Shown here: positions 1-8,993 of the stretch, piece after piece
How the letters are laid out: each line of letters opens with the position of its first letter
How positions within the stretch are numbered: the stretch's first letter is position 1
Source: Streptomyces durocortorensis
Lineage (GTDB): Bacteria; Actinomycetota; Actinomycetes; Streptomycetales; Streptomycetaceae
Assembly (NCBI RefSeq): GCF_031760065.1
Contig: NZ_CP134500.1
Location: forward strand, 3,906,001 to 3,970,000
Reading direction: 5' to 3'
Length of the DNA: 64,000 nucleotides
Notes under the pieces: model-generated
Database searches by the model: none
What the model was told of the DNA's origin: nothing
The model's input: only the letters and a program-made list of their open reading frames with translations
Made by a program: the position numbers and the translations under genes

Positions 1-2930
1 GTGATCTTCAGGTGGTCCGGGACCCGGGAGAGGTCGAAGTCGTCGGCCGTGACCGGCACCCCGACCATCCGCTGGAGCTCGCGCGCCAGGGTGACCGGAA
101 GCGGCTCCTGGAGCGGGACGGCCCGGTCCAGGAACTTCTCCGCGTAGTTCGGCGCGGGGACGTAGTGGCGGCGGATCGGCTTCGGCAGCGAGCGGATCAG
201 CTCGGTGACGACCTCCTCGCGCAGCCCCGGGATCTGCCAGTCGAAGCCCTCGGCGGTGACCTGGTTGAGCACCTGGAGCGGTACGTGAACGGTCACGCCG
301 TCCGCGTCCGCGCCGGGCTCGAACTGGTAGGTCACCTTGAACTTGAGCTTCCCCTGCCGCCAGGAGTCCGGGTAGTCGTCCTTGGTGACCGCCCCGGCCT
401 TCTCGTTGATCAGCATGGAGCGCTCGAAGTCGAGGGCGTCCGGCTCCTCGCGCTTCTTGTGCTTCCACCAGGAGTCGAAGTGCGCCCCGGACACGATGTG
501 TTCGGGAATCCGCTGGTCGTAGAAGTCGAACAGCGTCTCGTCGTCCACGAGGATGTCGCGACGGCGGGCGCGGTGCTCCAACTCCTCGACCTCGCCGAGC
601 AGTTTGCGGTTGTCGTGGAAGAACTGGTGGTGCGTGCGCCAGTCGCCCTCGACCAGGGCGTTGCGGATGAACAGATCCCGCGAGGCCTCCTGGTCGATAC
701 GTCCGAAATTGACCTTGCGCTGAGCGATGATCGGCACCCCGTAGAGCGTGACCCGCTCGTAGGCCATCACCGCCGCCTGGTCCTTCTCCCAGTGCGGCTC
801 GCTGTACGTGCGCTTCAGCAGGTGCTGGGCCAGCGGCTCGATCCACTCGGGTTCGACCTTGGCATTGACCCGCGCCCACAGCCGGGAGGTCTCCACGAGC
901 TCCGCCGACATCACGAACCGGGGCTGCTTCTTGAACAGCGCCGACCCCGGGAAGATCGCGAACTTGGCGCTGCGCGCGCCCAGGTACTCGTTCTTCTCGG
1001 TGTCCTTCAGCCCGATGTGCGACAGCAGTCCGGCCAGCAGCGAGGTGTGCACCGCCTGCTCGGGAACGCCCTCGTCGGCCTTGGGCTCCTCGACGGTGAT
1101 GCCCATCTGCCTGGCCACCGTACGCAGCTGCGCGTAGATGTCCTGCCACTCGCGGATGCGCAGGAAGTTCAGGTACTCCTGCTTGCACATCCGGCGGAAC
1201 GAGGACGAGCCGCGCTCCTTCTGCTGCTCGCGGACGTAACGCCACAGGTTCAGATACGCCAGGAAGTCGGACGTCTCGTCCTTGAACCGCGCGTGCTGCT
1301 GGTCGGCCTGCGTCTGCTTCTCCGAGGGCCGCTCGCGCGGGTCCTGGATGGAGAGCGCGGCGGCGATGACCATGACCTCGCGGGCGCAGCCGTTGCGGTC
1401 GGCCTCGATGACCATGCGGGCCAGGCGCGGGTCGACGGGGAGCTGGGAGAGCTTGCGGCCGAGCGGGGTGAGCCGCTTCTTCGGATCCTTCTCCGCCGGA
1501 TCCAGCGCCCCGAGCTCCTGGAGGAGCTGGACGCCGTCGCGGATGTTGCGGTGGTCCGGCGGGTCGATGAAGGGGAACTTCTCGATGTCACCGAGCCCGG
1601 CCGCGGTCATCTGGAGGATGACGGAGGCCAGGTTGGTCCGCAGGATCTCCGGGTCGGTGAACTCCGGCCGGGTGACGAAGTCGTCCTCCGAGTACAGCCG
1701 GATGCAGATGCCGTCCGACGTACGGCCGCAGCGGCCCTTGCGCTGGTTGGCGCTGGCCTGGGAGATCCGCTCGATCGGCAGCCGCTGGACCTTGGTGCGG
1801 TGGCTGTAGCGGGAGATGCGGGCGTTGCCCGGGTCGATCACGTACTTGATGCCGGGGACGGTCAGCGAGGTCTCGGCGACGTTCGTGGCGAGGACGATGC
1901 GGCGTCCCGTGTGGCGCTGGAAGACGCGGTGCTGCTCGGCGTGCGAGAGGCGTGCGTAGAGGGGGAGCACCTCGGTATGCCTGAGGTTCCGCTTGTTCAG
2001 CGCGTCCGCAGTGTCCCGGATCTCGCGCTCACCGGAGAGGAAGACCAGGACGTCGCCGGGGGCCTCGTGGCCCAGTTCGTCGACGGCGTCGCAGATCGCG
2101 GTGATCTGGTCGCGGTCGGAGTCCTCTGTGTCTTCGTCGGCCCCCTCCAGCAGTGGCCGGTAGCGGACCTCGACGGGGTACGTCCGCCCGCTGACCTCCA
2201 CGATCGGCGCCTCGCCGAAGTGGCGCGCGAACCGCTCCGGGTCGATGGTCGCCGAGGTGATGACGACCTTCAGATCCGGACGCTTCGGCAGCAGCCGGGC
2301 CAGATAGCCGAGCAGGAAGTCGATGTTCAGCGACCGCTCGTGCGCCTCGTCGATGATGATCGTGTCGTACGCCAGCAGCTCGCGGTCCGTCTGGATCTCG
2401 GCGAGCAGGATGCCGTCCGTCATCAGCTTCAGATACGTCGACTCCGGGTTCACCTGGTCGGTGAAGCGCACCTTCCAGCCGACGGTCTCGCCCAGCGGCG
2501 TCTTCAGCTCGTCCGCGACCCGCTCCGCGACCGTACGGGCGGCGATCCGGCGGGGCTGGGTGTGCCCGATCATGCCCCGGACCCCGCGCCCCAGCTCCAT
2601 ACAGATCTTGGGGATCTGCGTGGTCTTCCCGGAGCCGGTCTCACCGGCGACGATCACGACCTGGTGGTCGCGTATCGCCTCCAGGATCTCGTCCTTCTTC
2701 TGGCTGACCGGCAGCTCTTCCGGATACGAGAGGGCGGGCAGCCGGGCCGCGCGGGCCGCGAGCCGTTCGGCCGCCTTGTCCGCCTCGGCCGCGATCTCGT
2801 CCAGCACGGACTGGCGGGCCTCGGGCTTGCGGATGCGGCGCGCCCCTTCGAGGCGCCGGCCGAGCCGGTTCGCGTCGCGGAGCGAGAGCTGTGCGAGCTG
2901 GGACTGGAGATCGGCAAAGGAAGTAGACAT
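1..2930 (-). CDS. hrpA: ATP-dependent RNA helicase HrpA (DEAH-box), 3' end outside window
   Basis: A long minus-strand reading frame starts at ATG 2930 (MSTSFADLQSQ) and is still open at base 1, so about 976 residues are visible and the C-terminus is missing. Walker A GETGSGKT is at about residues 96-103 and the DEAH box at 194-197, followed by the helicase core. The last visible residues (DLSRVPDHLKI) fit the conserved C-terminal region of bacterial HrpA. The family are cytoplasmic 3'-5' RNA helicases involved in mRNA processing and, in E. coli, rescue of stalled ribosomes; the role here is inferred. The gene is divergent from the secreted-protein gene at 3066. Confidence in the family is very high. 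Confidence 0.96.
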   Translation of the reverse strand, partial: MSTSFADLQSQLAQLSLRDANRLGRRLEGARRIRKPEARQSVLDEIAAEADKAAERLAARAARLPALSYPEELPVSQKKDEILEAIRDHQVVIVAGETGSGKTTQIPKICMELGRGVRGMIGHTQPRRIAARTVAERVADELKTPLGETVGWKVRFTDQVNPESTYLKLMTDGILLAEIQTDRELLAYDTIIIDEAHERSLNIDFLLGYLARLLPKRPDLKVVITSATIDPERFARHFGEAPIVEVSGRTYPVEVRYRPLLEGADEDTEDSDRDQITAICDAVDELGHEAPGDVLVFLSGEREIRDTADALNKRNLRHTEVLPLYARLSHAEQHRVFQRHTGRRIVLATNVAETSLTVPGIKYVIDPGNARISRYSHRTKVQRLPIERISQASANQRKGRCGRTSDGICIRLYSEDDFVTRPEFTDPEILRTNLASVILQMTAAGLGDIEKFPFIDPPDHRNIRDGVQLLQELGALDPAEKDPKKRLTPLGRKLSQLPVDPRLARMVIEADRNGCAREVMVIAAALSIQDPRERPSEKQTQADQQHARFKDETSDFLAYLNLWRYVREQQKERGSSSFRRMCKQEYLNFLRIREWQDIYAQLRTVARQMGITVEEPKADEGVPEQAVHTSLLAGLLSHIGLKDTEKNEYLGARSAKFAIFPGSALFKKQPRFVMSAELVETSRLWARVNAKVEPEWIEPLAQHLLKRTYSEPHWEKDQAAVMAYERVTLYGVPIIAQRKVNFGRIDQEASRDLFIRNALVEGDWRTHHQFFHDNRKLLGEVEELEHRARRRDILVDDETLFDFYDQRIPEHIVSGAHFDSWWKHKKREEPDALDFERSMLINEKAGAVTKDDYPDSWRQGKLKFKVTYQFEPGADADGVTVHVPLQVLNQVTAEGFDWQIPGLREEVVTELIRSLPKPIRRHYVPAPNYAEKFLDRAVPLQEPLPVTLARELQRMVGVPVTADDFDLSRVPDHLKI

Positions 2931-3065
2931 ACGAATCCCAGGATCTCACCCGGGCCCGGGCAGTGGCGACCTCATTTCGCGCGGACTGCGTCACGCGCCA
3001 CGTACCATTTCGGGCAGTCGAACGCTCAGCCCACCCCGCTCCTGGCGCGAGAAAGGTCCGGTCCC

Positions 3066-3521
3066 GTGTCCCGTAGACAGTGGTGGAGCCTGGCGGCGCT
3101 GCTCGCGGTCGTCGTGGGGCTGCTGTGCGGGCCGGTGGGGGCGGTATCGGCGGCGGAGGACGCGGGGGGAGCCGGGGGAGCAGTCACGGTGACGGCCGCT
3201 CCGGCCGACGCCACGACCACTGCCACTGCCAGGGCCGACGCCACTGCCACTGCCACGGCCTCTGCGGTGGCCTACGCGCTGAAGGCCGGCGATCCCGACC
3301 CCGGCCCCGGCATTCCGGGCTGTGGGAAGTCGTCCGACCACGACAGCGAGCCCGCCGTCCCCTCCCGGGCTCGTGCCGCGTACGACCAGGCGCCCGGCCT
3401 CGCCCCGTGGGGGCTGCCCGTCGCGACGGGCGCGCCGGAGGCCGAGCCGCCGGGGATACGGGCACGCGCCCCGGTCCCGTACACACCGACCCCGGTCGAA
3501 CTCTCCGTGCTGCGGGTGTAG
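3066..3521 (+). CDS. Small secreted protein of unknown function
   Basis: GTG 3066 is preceded by a GAAAGG ribosome-binding site about 9 bases upstream and gives 151 residues. The N-terminus (RRQWW, then a hydrophobic stretch rich in Leu, Val and Ala, ending GAVSAAED) is a typical Sec signal peptide with an AxA-like cleavage site near residue 30. The mature part is low complexity: Ala/Thr/Asp-rich (TATARADATATATAS), then Pro/Gly-rich, with no recognised domain. It lies directly upstream of the DsbA-like/CcdA pair and may be co-transcribed with it. The coding call rests on the RBS, signal peptide and codon bias. The function is unknown. Confidence 0.72.
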   Translation: MSRRQWWSLAALLAVVVGLLCGPVGAVSAAEDAGGAGGAVTVTAAPADATTTATARADATATATASAVAYALKAGDPDPGPGIPGCGKSSDHDSEPAVPSRARAAYDQAPGLAPWGLPVATGAPEAEPPGIRARAPVPYTPTPVELSVLRV

Positions 3522-3584
3522 GCCGGCACCGCCCCGACCCGCGCCCTTTCCCTCTCCTTCCGCACCATCAGCACGGAGTGCCGC

Positions 3585-4397
3585 ATGCCCACGCCCAGCA
3601 ACGCCAAGTCCGCGAAGTCCGCGAAGCCGACGACCTCCCGCAAGCCCCTGCTCTACGGCGCGGTGGTCGTCCTCGCCGCCGGTCTTCTCGGGTTCGCCTC
3701 CTACAAGGCCACCTCCCCCGACGACTCCTCCCGTGACACCGCCGCCACCCCGGCCGCCGAGGTCTCCGCCGACCCGGGCGAGGGCATCTACCCGGAGCTC
3801 GCCAAGCTCGCCCGCCGCGACGCGGACGACAAGCTGGCCGTCGGCCGCGCGGACGCCCCCGTCGTCCTGATCGAGTACGCCGACTTCAAGTGCGGGTACT
3901 GCGGAAAGTTCGCCCGGGACACCGAGCCCGAGCTGATCGAGAAGTACGTGAAGGACGGAACGCTCCGCATCGAGTGGCGCAACTTCCCGATCTTCGGCGA
4001 GGAGTCCGAGAACGCCGCGCGCGGCGCCTGGGCCGCCGGGCAGCAGGACCGCTTCTGGGAATTCCACCGGGCCGCCTACGCCGAAGGGGCGAAGGAGAAG
4101 GGCTTCGGCAAGGACCGGGTCAAGGCGCTCGCCGAGGAGGCCGGGGTGAAGGACCTCGACCGCTTCATGAAGGACCTCGACGGCAAGGCGGCCCGCGAGG
4201 CGGTCGCGAAGGACCAGGAGCAGGCGTACGGGATCGGCGCCACGTCCACCCCGTCGTTCCTGATCAACGGCCGTCCGATCGCGGGCGCGCAGCCGGAGGA
4301 GACGTTCACGCAGGCCATCGAGGCGGCCGCCGAGCAGGCGAAGTCCACGGCGGGGGCCGGAAGCGACAGGGACGCCGGCAAGGGTTCCGACAAGTGA
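3585..4397 (+). CDS. Membrane-anchored DsbA-family thiol-disulfide protein
   Basis: A 270-residue protein with a basic N-terminus, one TM segment at about residues 21-40, and then an extracytoplasmic DsbA/thioredoxin-fold domain. The redox motif CGYC is at 103-106 in the context YADFKCGYCGKFA, and a cis-proline loop TSTPSF lies around residue 223. This layout is usual for actinobacterial DsbA-like oxidoreductases that act on secreted proteins outside the membrane. The stop codon overlaps the start of the CcdA gene (GTGA), so the pair is translationally coupled and probably works as an exported thiol-redox relay. Oxidase versus reductase activity cannot be told from sequence. Confidence 0.93.
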   Translation: MPTPSNAKSAKSAKPTTSRKPLLYGAVVVLAAGLLGFASYKATSPDDSSRDTAATPAAEVSADPGEGIYPELAKLARRDADDKLAVGRADAPVVLIEYADFKCGYCGKFARDTEPELIEKYVKDGTLRIEWRNFPIFGEESENAARGAWAAGQQDRFWEFHRAAYAEGAKEKGFGKDRVKALAEEAGVKDLDRFMKDLDGKAAREAVAKDQEQAYGIGATSTPSFLINGRPIAGAQPEETFTQAIEAAAEQAKSTAGAGSDRDAGKGSDK

Positions 4398-5248
4398 CCT
4401 CGGACATCGGATACTTCGCGGCCTTCCTCGGCGGGCTGCTCGCCCTGATCAGCCCGTGCAGCGCCCTGCTGCTGCCCGCCTTCTTCGCGTACTCCATCGA
4501 CTCCACCTCCCGCCTGCTGGCCCGTACCGGCATCTTCTACGCCGGGCTCGCCACCACCCTCGTCCCGCTCGGCGCCGCCGGTTCGTACGCGGGCCGGCTC
4601 TTCTACGGCCACCGGGACGCCCTGGTGACGGGCGCGGGCTGGCTGATCATCGCGCTCGGGGTGGCGCAGATCGTCGGCCTCGGCTTCGCCTCGCGGCGCA
4701 TGGCGGCGCTCAGCGGCCGGATCCGCCCCACCACCGCGTTCTCGGTCTACGCCCTGGGCGCGGTCTACGGTCTGGCCGGATTCTGCGCGGGCCCGATCCT
4801 CGGCAGTGTGCTGACCGTGGCGGCGGTCAGCGGCAGCCCGGTCTACGGGGGGCTGCTGCTGGCGGTGTACGCGCTGGGCATGGCGGTCCCGCTCTTCGTG
4901 CTCGCCCTGCTCTGGGAGCGCTTCGACCTCGGCCGCCGCGCCTGGCTGCGCGGCCGCACCGTCCGGCTGGGCCGGTTCGAGCTGCACACCACGTCGCTGC
5001 TCTCGGGCCTGTTCTTCGTCGGCCTGGGCGCGCTGTTCCTCGCGTACGACGGGACGACGGCGCTGCCCGGCCTGCTGGGCGTCGACGACTCGTTCGCGGT
5101 CGAGCAGTGGGCGCAGAAGCTGGGCGAACGGGTGCCGGACGCGGTGCTGCTGGGGGCGGTGGTGCTCGTGGTGCTGCTGGTTCTCGGCGTACGGGCCTGG
5201 CGGCGGCGCGAGGCGGACGTACCGGAGGAGGAGTCCGAGAAGGTGTGA
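4394..5248 (+). CDS. ccdA: CcdA-family transmembrane thiol-reductant transporter
   Basis: Starting at GTG 4394, inside the stop codon of the DsbA-like gene, this encodes 284 residues with about six TM helices. The two cysteines that carry electrons across the membrane in CcdA/DsbD proteins are visible as SPC (Cys22, TM1) and FCAGP (Cys131, TM4). The family moves reducing equivalents from cytoplasmic thioredoxin to extracytoplasmic partners. The coupled DsbA-like protein is the obvious partner (inference). The highly charged tail (RRREADVPEEESEKV) is cytoplasmic. No ResB or other cytochrome c maturation genes lie next to it, so a role limited to cytochrome c biogenesis is not shown. Confidence 0.93.
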   Translation: MTSDIGYFAAFLGGLLALISPCSALLLPAFFAYSIDSTSRLLARTGIFYAGLATTLVPLGAAGSYAGRLFYGHRDALVTGAGWLIIALGVAQIVGLGFASRRMAALSGRIRPTTAFSVYALGAVYGLAGFCAGPILGSVLTVAAVSGSPVYGGLLLAVYALGMAVPLFVLALLWERFDLGRRAWLRGRTVRLGRFELHTTSLLSGLFFVGLGALFLAYDGTTALPGLLGVDDSFAVEQWAQKLGERVPDAVLLGAVVLVVLLVLGVRAWRRREADVPEEESEKV

Positions 5249-5253
5249 CACGG

Positions 5254-5284
5254 CGAAGGCCCCGTCCGGTGGACGGGGCCTTCG
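5254..5284. terminator. Intrinsic terminator hairpin between ccdA and the tRNA cluster
   Basis: A perfect 14-bp inverted repeat (CGAAGGCCCCGTCC with loop GGT) lies just after the ccdA stop and 3 bases from the 3' end of the converging tRNA-Phe gene. It could serve both directions. There is no U-tract, as is common in Streptomyces. Confidence 0.85.
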
Positions 5285-5286
5285 AG

Positions 5287-5363
5287 TGGTGGCTGGGGCC
5301 GGGATCGAACCGGCGACCTATCGCTTTTCAGGCGATCGCTCGTACCAACTGAGCTACCCAGCC
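5287..5363 (-). tRNA. tRNA-Phe (GAA), CCA encoded
   Basis: Read on the minus strand this folds as a complete cloverleaf: acceptor GGCTGGG/CCCAGCC, anticodon loop CTGAAAA giving anticodon GAA, T-loop GTTCGATCC. The 3' CCA is encoded (5287-5289). It is the last gene of a Glu-Asp-Phe cluster. Confidence 0.97.
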
Positions 5364-5385
5364 ACGCAGCCGCTGGGGCTGCAAG

Positions 5386-5460
5386 CGGTCCTGACGGGAT
5401 TTGAACCCGCGGCCTCCACCTTGACAGGGTGGCGAGCACTCCAAACTGCTCCACAGGACC
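5386..5460 (-). tRNA. tRNA-Asp (GUC)
   Basis: Minus-strand cloverleaf with acceptor GGTCCTG/CAGGACC, anticodon loop CTGTCAA (anticodon GUC) and T-loop GTTCAAATC; the discriminator base is G. It is the middle gene of the Glu-Asp-Phe cluster. Confidence 0.97.
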
Positions 5461-5498
5461 AAGCAATGTGCGAAGCAAGTCTCGCACACGGTGAAACG

Positions 5499-5571
5499 TG
5501 CCCCCAACGGGATTCGAACCCGTGCTACCGCCTTGAAAGGGCGGCGTCCTGGGCCACTAGACGATGAGGGC
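5499..5571 (-). tRNA. tRNA-Glu (UUC)
   Basis: Minus-strand cloverleaf with acceptor GCCCTCA/TGGGGGC, anticodon loop CTTTCAA (anticodon UUC) and T-loop GTTCGAATC. It is the first gene of the cluster. Confidence 0.97.
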
Positions 5572-5651
5572 TATTGGCCCGCCGGTTCGCTTTGCAGCGC
5601 GTCGGGGACGAGAGAAGCATATGGGATGGGTGGAGCTATCGCCAAAACGGT

Positions 5652-7313
5652 TTACGGCGATGGGGTCGGCCGCGTCGGGGAGCCGGTCGGGGAGGGGCCG
5701 GAGGGTGACGGCGGGGCGGGCGACGTGGGGGCGGGGTCCTTCAGGTTCTCCTCGGGAAGATGGCGGCTGACCTCGGCGGTCGTCAGACCGAGACCGCCCA
5801 GCGTGATCTCGTCCCAGGCCTGGAGCCGGCGGCTGGCACGGTCCATGTAGAGCACCGACGCGTGCACCTTCTCCGGCTTCTCCTTCTCCACGGCACGCAG
5901 CCCGCCGCCGCCCGTGGAGCCCTCGACCTTCAGCCGTGTGCCGAGCTTCAGCTGTTCGTTGATCCGGCGGTGGAGGTGGCCGGACAGCACCAGCGGGACC
6001 GTGCCGTCGGTCTCCCGGGCGGTGTTGGGGTCGTGGGCGACGGCGATGTCGACCGGGGTACCGGCCCGCTTCTGGTCGCGCAGTGCGGAGGCCAGGCGCG
6101 CGCCCTCCAGCTGGGCGGCCGCCTTGCCGCCGACCGGGGCGGTCCGGTTCGGGGTGAAGGAGATGTCGCCGGTGCCCGCGATCCGCAGTCCGCCCACGTT
6201 CACCGCCTTCCCGTCGTCCAGGACGTGCACGTTCTTGAACTTCTCCAGATAGGCCTGCGTGACGAGGGAGTCGTGGTTGCCGCGCACCCACACGTAGGGA
6301 GCACCGAGGTCACGGATCGGGTCGAGGAAGCTGTTCTCCGCGGAGGAGCCGTGGTCCATCGTGTCGCCGGAGTCGACGATGACGTCGATCTCGTACTGCT
6401 CGACGAGCGAGGCGATGATGTGCCAGGCAGCCGGGTTGAGGTGGATGTCGGAGACGTGCAGGACCCGGATGGTGCCGGGGTCGGGCCGGTAGACGGGGAG
6501 CGTGGAGGTCGCGTCGTACAGCTTGGTGACGTTGGTGACCAGGCGGGCCAGTTCCTGCTGGTAGATGTCGAACTCGGTGACGATCGACCGGGCGTCGCCG
6601 ACGACGGACGGGGCGCTGGAGAGCAGCCCGGAGAACTTCGGCTCCAGGACGGACTTCGGGTTCCAGGTGGCGTACGCGCTGACACCGGAAGCGGCCAGCA
6701 GGGTGAGGGCGAGCCCGCCGGCGGTCAGGGCGCGGCGGGGGCGGCGGTAGACGACGAGGCCGAGCGCGGTCGCTCCCGAGACGACGGCGACACAGGAGCG
6801 CACGGCGAGCTCCCGGGTGCCGGCGGCGACGTCCCGGGTGACCTCGTCCTGGAGGCCGGAGAACCGTTCCGGCTGGTCCACCAGGGCCTGGGAGCGCTCG
6901 GGGTCGAGCCGGTCCACGTCCACGTCCAGCCGGAGCGGCGCGACGTGCGAGTCCAGCTCCAGGGCCCCGAGCGGCGCCACGTTGATCTTGCTGCCGCCGG
7001 AGAGGGACGGGCGCAGGGTCATGTTGGTGTCCATGGGGCCGACCGGCGTACGGATGCTGCCCACGGCGAGCAGCCCGAGCCAGGCGCCCAGCACGACGAC
7101 GGCGAGCATGCCGAGCGCGCGGAGGCAGGGGTGCTGGGCGGGTCCGGTCGGATCGCCGGGGACGGCCGCGCGGGGGCGGGGCCGGGGGCGGGGGTCGAAG
7201 CGGGACTTCGGGCGGCGGACGAGCAGGCTGAGGCGGTGCCGTACGCGTTCGGCTGCGGCACGGAACGGGACGCGGACCATTGGGCCCGTATGCCCCGTTA
7301 CGGCCTCGTCCAT
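5652..7313 (-). CDS. Membrane-anchored metallophosphoesterase
   Basis: The 553-residue protein has three predicted TM segments (about 66-86, 170-188, 196-214) in its first 215 residues. A calcineurin-like metallophosphoesterase domain follows, with all metal-binding motifs visible: SDIH (288-291), SGDTMDHG (315-322), GNHD (345-348) and a later SGHLHRR. The tail after the domain is Pro/Ser-rich. I chose ATG 7313; ATG 7280 (MVRVPFRAA) is also possible. The substrate is unknown; such proteins hydrolyse phosphomonoesters or diesters. It is divergent from the zincin gene at 7405, and its 3' end faces the start of the tRNA-Glu gene. Confidence 0.93.
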   Translation of the reverse strand: MDEAVTGHTGPMVRVPFRAAAERVRHRLSLLVRRPKSRFDPRPRPRPRAAVPGDPTGPAQHPCLRALGMLAVVVLGAWLGLLAVGSIRTPVGPMDTNMTLRPSLSGGSKINVAPLGALELDSHVAPLRLDVDVDRLDPERSQALVDQPERFSGLQDEVTRDVAAGTRELAVRSCVAVVSGATALGLVVYRRPRRALTAGGLALTLLAASGVSAYATWNPKSVLEPKFSGLLSSAPSVVGDARSIVTEFDIYQQELARLVTNVTKLYDATSTLPVYRPDPGTIRVLHVSDIHLNPAAWHIIASLVEQYEIDVIVDSGDTMDHGSSAENSFLDPIRDLGAPYVWVRGNHDSLVTQAYLEKFKNVHVLDDGKAVNVGGLRIAGTGDISFTPNRTAPVGGKAAAQLEGARLASALRDQKRAGTPVDIAVAHDPNTARETDGTVPLVLSGHLHRRINEQLKLGTRLKVEGSTGGGGLRAVEKEKPEKVHASVLYMDRASRRLQAWDEITLGGLGLTTAEVSRHLPEENLKDPAPTSPAPPSPSGPSPTGSPTRPTPSP

Positions 7314-7404
7314 GCCGGGCGTCGGCCGGGCGTCGGCCGGCCGAGGGGGCGGGGAAGCCGTCGTGGGCTGCCCGCGGCGGCTCGTCGTACGCGACAATGG
7401 CGGC

Positions 7405-7755
7405 GTGCTGGAGATGACGCGCGAACAGTTCGAGGAGCTGGTGAGCCAGGCTCTGGACCGGATTCCGCCGGAGCTGACACGGCTGATGGACAACGTGGCG
7501 GTCTTCGTCGAGGACGAACCGGACCCCGGCGACCCCGACCTGCTCGGGCTGTACGAGGGCACCCCCCTCACCGATCGCGGCGAGTGGTACGCCGGGGTGC
7601 TGCCGGACCGGATCACCATCTACCGGGGGCCGACGCTGCGGATGTGCGAGTCGCGGGAGGACGTCGTCGCGGAGACCGAGATCACGGTCGTGCACGAGAT
7701 CGCCCACCACTTCGGCATCGACGACGAGCGGCTGCACGCGCTGGGCTACGGGTGA
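7405..7755 (+). CDS. Small zincin-like metallopeptidase-family protein
   Basis: A 116-residue protein containing the zinc-binding signature HEIAHHFGIDDERL near its C-terminus (HExxHxxGxxD/H type), preceded by MDNVAVFVEDEP and LGLYEGTPL, as in the short actinobacterial minimal gluzincin-like family. I chose GTG 7405; ATG 7414 is the alternative but would have its GGAG directly against the start. Proteolytic activity is assumed from the motif, not known. Its stop overlaps (GTGA) the start of the decayed crcB fragment, which suggests an old operon. Confidence 0.85.
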   Translation: MLEMTREQFEELVSQALDRIPPELTRLMDNVAVFVEDEPDPGDPDLLGLYEGTPLTDRGEWYAGVLPDRITIYRGPTLRMCESREDVVAETEITVVHEIAHHFGIDDERLHALGYG

Positions 7756-7970
7756 GCGAGCAGCGGCCGGACGAGCCGCCGGAGCCCTGACCGCCTGCCG
7801 CCCCGCAGGGCCGGGTGCTCGCGGCGGTGGCGCCGGGCGGCGCGCTCGGAGCCCTCGTCCGCTACGGGGCCCTGGCGTTCCGGCCGGGCGGGAACGGCTT
7901 CCGGCGGACGGTGTTCGGGGTCAACGTGTCCGGCGGCGCTCTCATCGGCGCAGGGGGAGCGTGGCGGTAG
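7752..7970 (+). pseudogene. crcB: Decayed fluoride channel gene (CrcB/FluC-like remnant)
   Basis: GTG 7752 overlaps the zincin stop and reads VSEQRPDEPPEP, then an in-frame TGA (7788-7790). The same frame continues with GRVLAAVAPGGALGALVRYG and TVFGVNVSGGALIGA, ending at TAG 7970. The segments GGALGALVRYG and VNVxGxxLIG match the first two helices of CrcB/Fluc fluoride channels, where the Asn of the second is conserved. The spacer between them is shortened and the remaining helices are absent. This appears to be a nonsense-mutated and 3'-deleted crcB copy. The family match is by eye. Confidence 0.6.
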
Positions 7971-8193
7971 AGGCGGGTGCCAGGAGGGGGCGGGCCGGGA
8001 GGGGCGGTCGGTGCTGGTGCGGGCGCAGGAGGAGCGCCGCGGGGGCCGTTCGGCGGGGGCCGGGCGGGCGGGTGGTGTTCCGGGCGTGTCTCCGGCGGGG
8101 TCGGGGGAGTTGGGCACGGTGCGTCGCCGTATCGCGTTCGGCCCACTTCGCTCCTGCTCCCCGTTCCCGCCCCCTCGCCCCGGAGGTGCCCCC

Positions 8194-8784
8194 GTGCGCC
8201 ATTTGTCCGTCCCTGTCCGTTGGGCAGCCGTCACCGCGTTGACGATCGCCGCGTCCACCGGCTGTATGAGCGTCGGTGACGGCGACGAGGGCGCCCGGCC
8301 GGGCCCCTCGCGGTCCGCCGGTTCGGCCGGGTCGGCCGCCGACCCGGCCGGGGACACGGTTCCCGGCTCCGGGCATTCCGGGGGCCGCGCGGGCGACCCC
8401 CACCCGCACTCGGACCGGAAGTCCCCCGACGGCACCCCGAGCCCGGGCGCGTCCGAGGGTGAGGAGGCGTCGGGGGCCCCGGAGGAGCCGCGCCCCGAGC
8501 CCGGCGCCCCGCAGCCCAGCCGAGGGGGCCACACCCCGACGCCGACGCCCTCGACTCCGGGGCCGGGGGAGCCGCCGCCGGAGAGCCCGGAGCCGCCCGC
8601 CCCGCCGGTGCCCGACCCGGACCCGGAACCGGACCCGGAGCCCGAGCCGGAGCCCACCGACCCCTCGGAGCCGCCGCCCTCGGCCTCGCCCGCCGCGCAG
8701 CACCGCACCCATGCGATGAGCGGATCGGACGATGCCGCCTCGCGGCGGACGCCGGAGGCATCACCGCAGGTGGGGCCGGTGTAG
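8194..8784 (+). CDS. Proline-rich putative lipoprotein
   Basis: GTG 8194 with a clear GGAGG about 7 bases upstream gives 196 residues. The N-terminus VRHLSVPVRWAAVTALTIAA followed by STGC resembles a lipoprotein signal peptide with a weak lipobox (Cys at about residue 24). The rest is disordered: Gly/Ser/Ala-rich, then long Pro-Glu/Pro-Asp runs (PDPDPEPDPEPEPEPTDP), suggesting a wall-spanning or surface polypeptide. No catalytic domain is visible. It sits upstream of the DEAD-box helicase gene on the same strand, with a separate leader between them. Confidence 0.7.
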   Translation: MRHLSVPVRWAAVTALTIAASTGCMSVGDGDEGARPGPSRSAGSAGSAADPAGDTVPGSGHSGGRAGDPHPHSDRKSPDGTPSPGASEGEEASGAPEEPRPEPGAPQPSRGGHTPTPTPSTPGPGEPPPESPEPPAPPVPDPDPEPDPEPEPEPTDPSEPPPSASPAAQHRTHAMSGSDDAASRRTPEASPQVGPV

Positions 8785-8993
8785 CCGGGGTCACAAGGAG
8801 GGCGGTTTGCGCAATGTGGGTGAGAGTGCGTATGGTGGTAGATCGTTTGATCCCATTGCCCGGCGCCGACACAGAAGAGCGCCGTGTGGCGCGTACTCTC
8901 CCTTGCCGTGGCTGGACCGCATTGAGGCGGTCGAAATTGCGAATCACGGAGTTATGGGCGCGTGCCGAGACTCCGGAAGGTTTCGCATTTCGC

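Noticed and set aside
12-3065. Long plus-strand open frame covering the HrpA region
   Set aside because: It is the antisense of the clear helicase gene, without domains or RBS; only its last part (from 3066) is a real secreted-protein gene.
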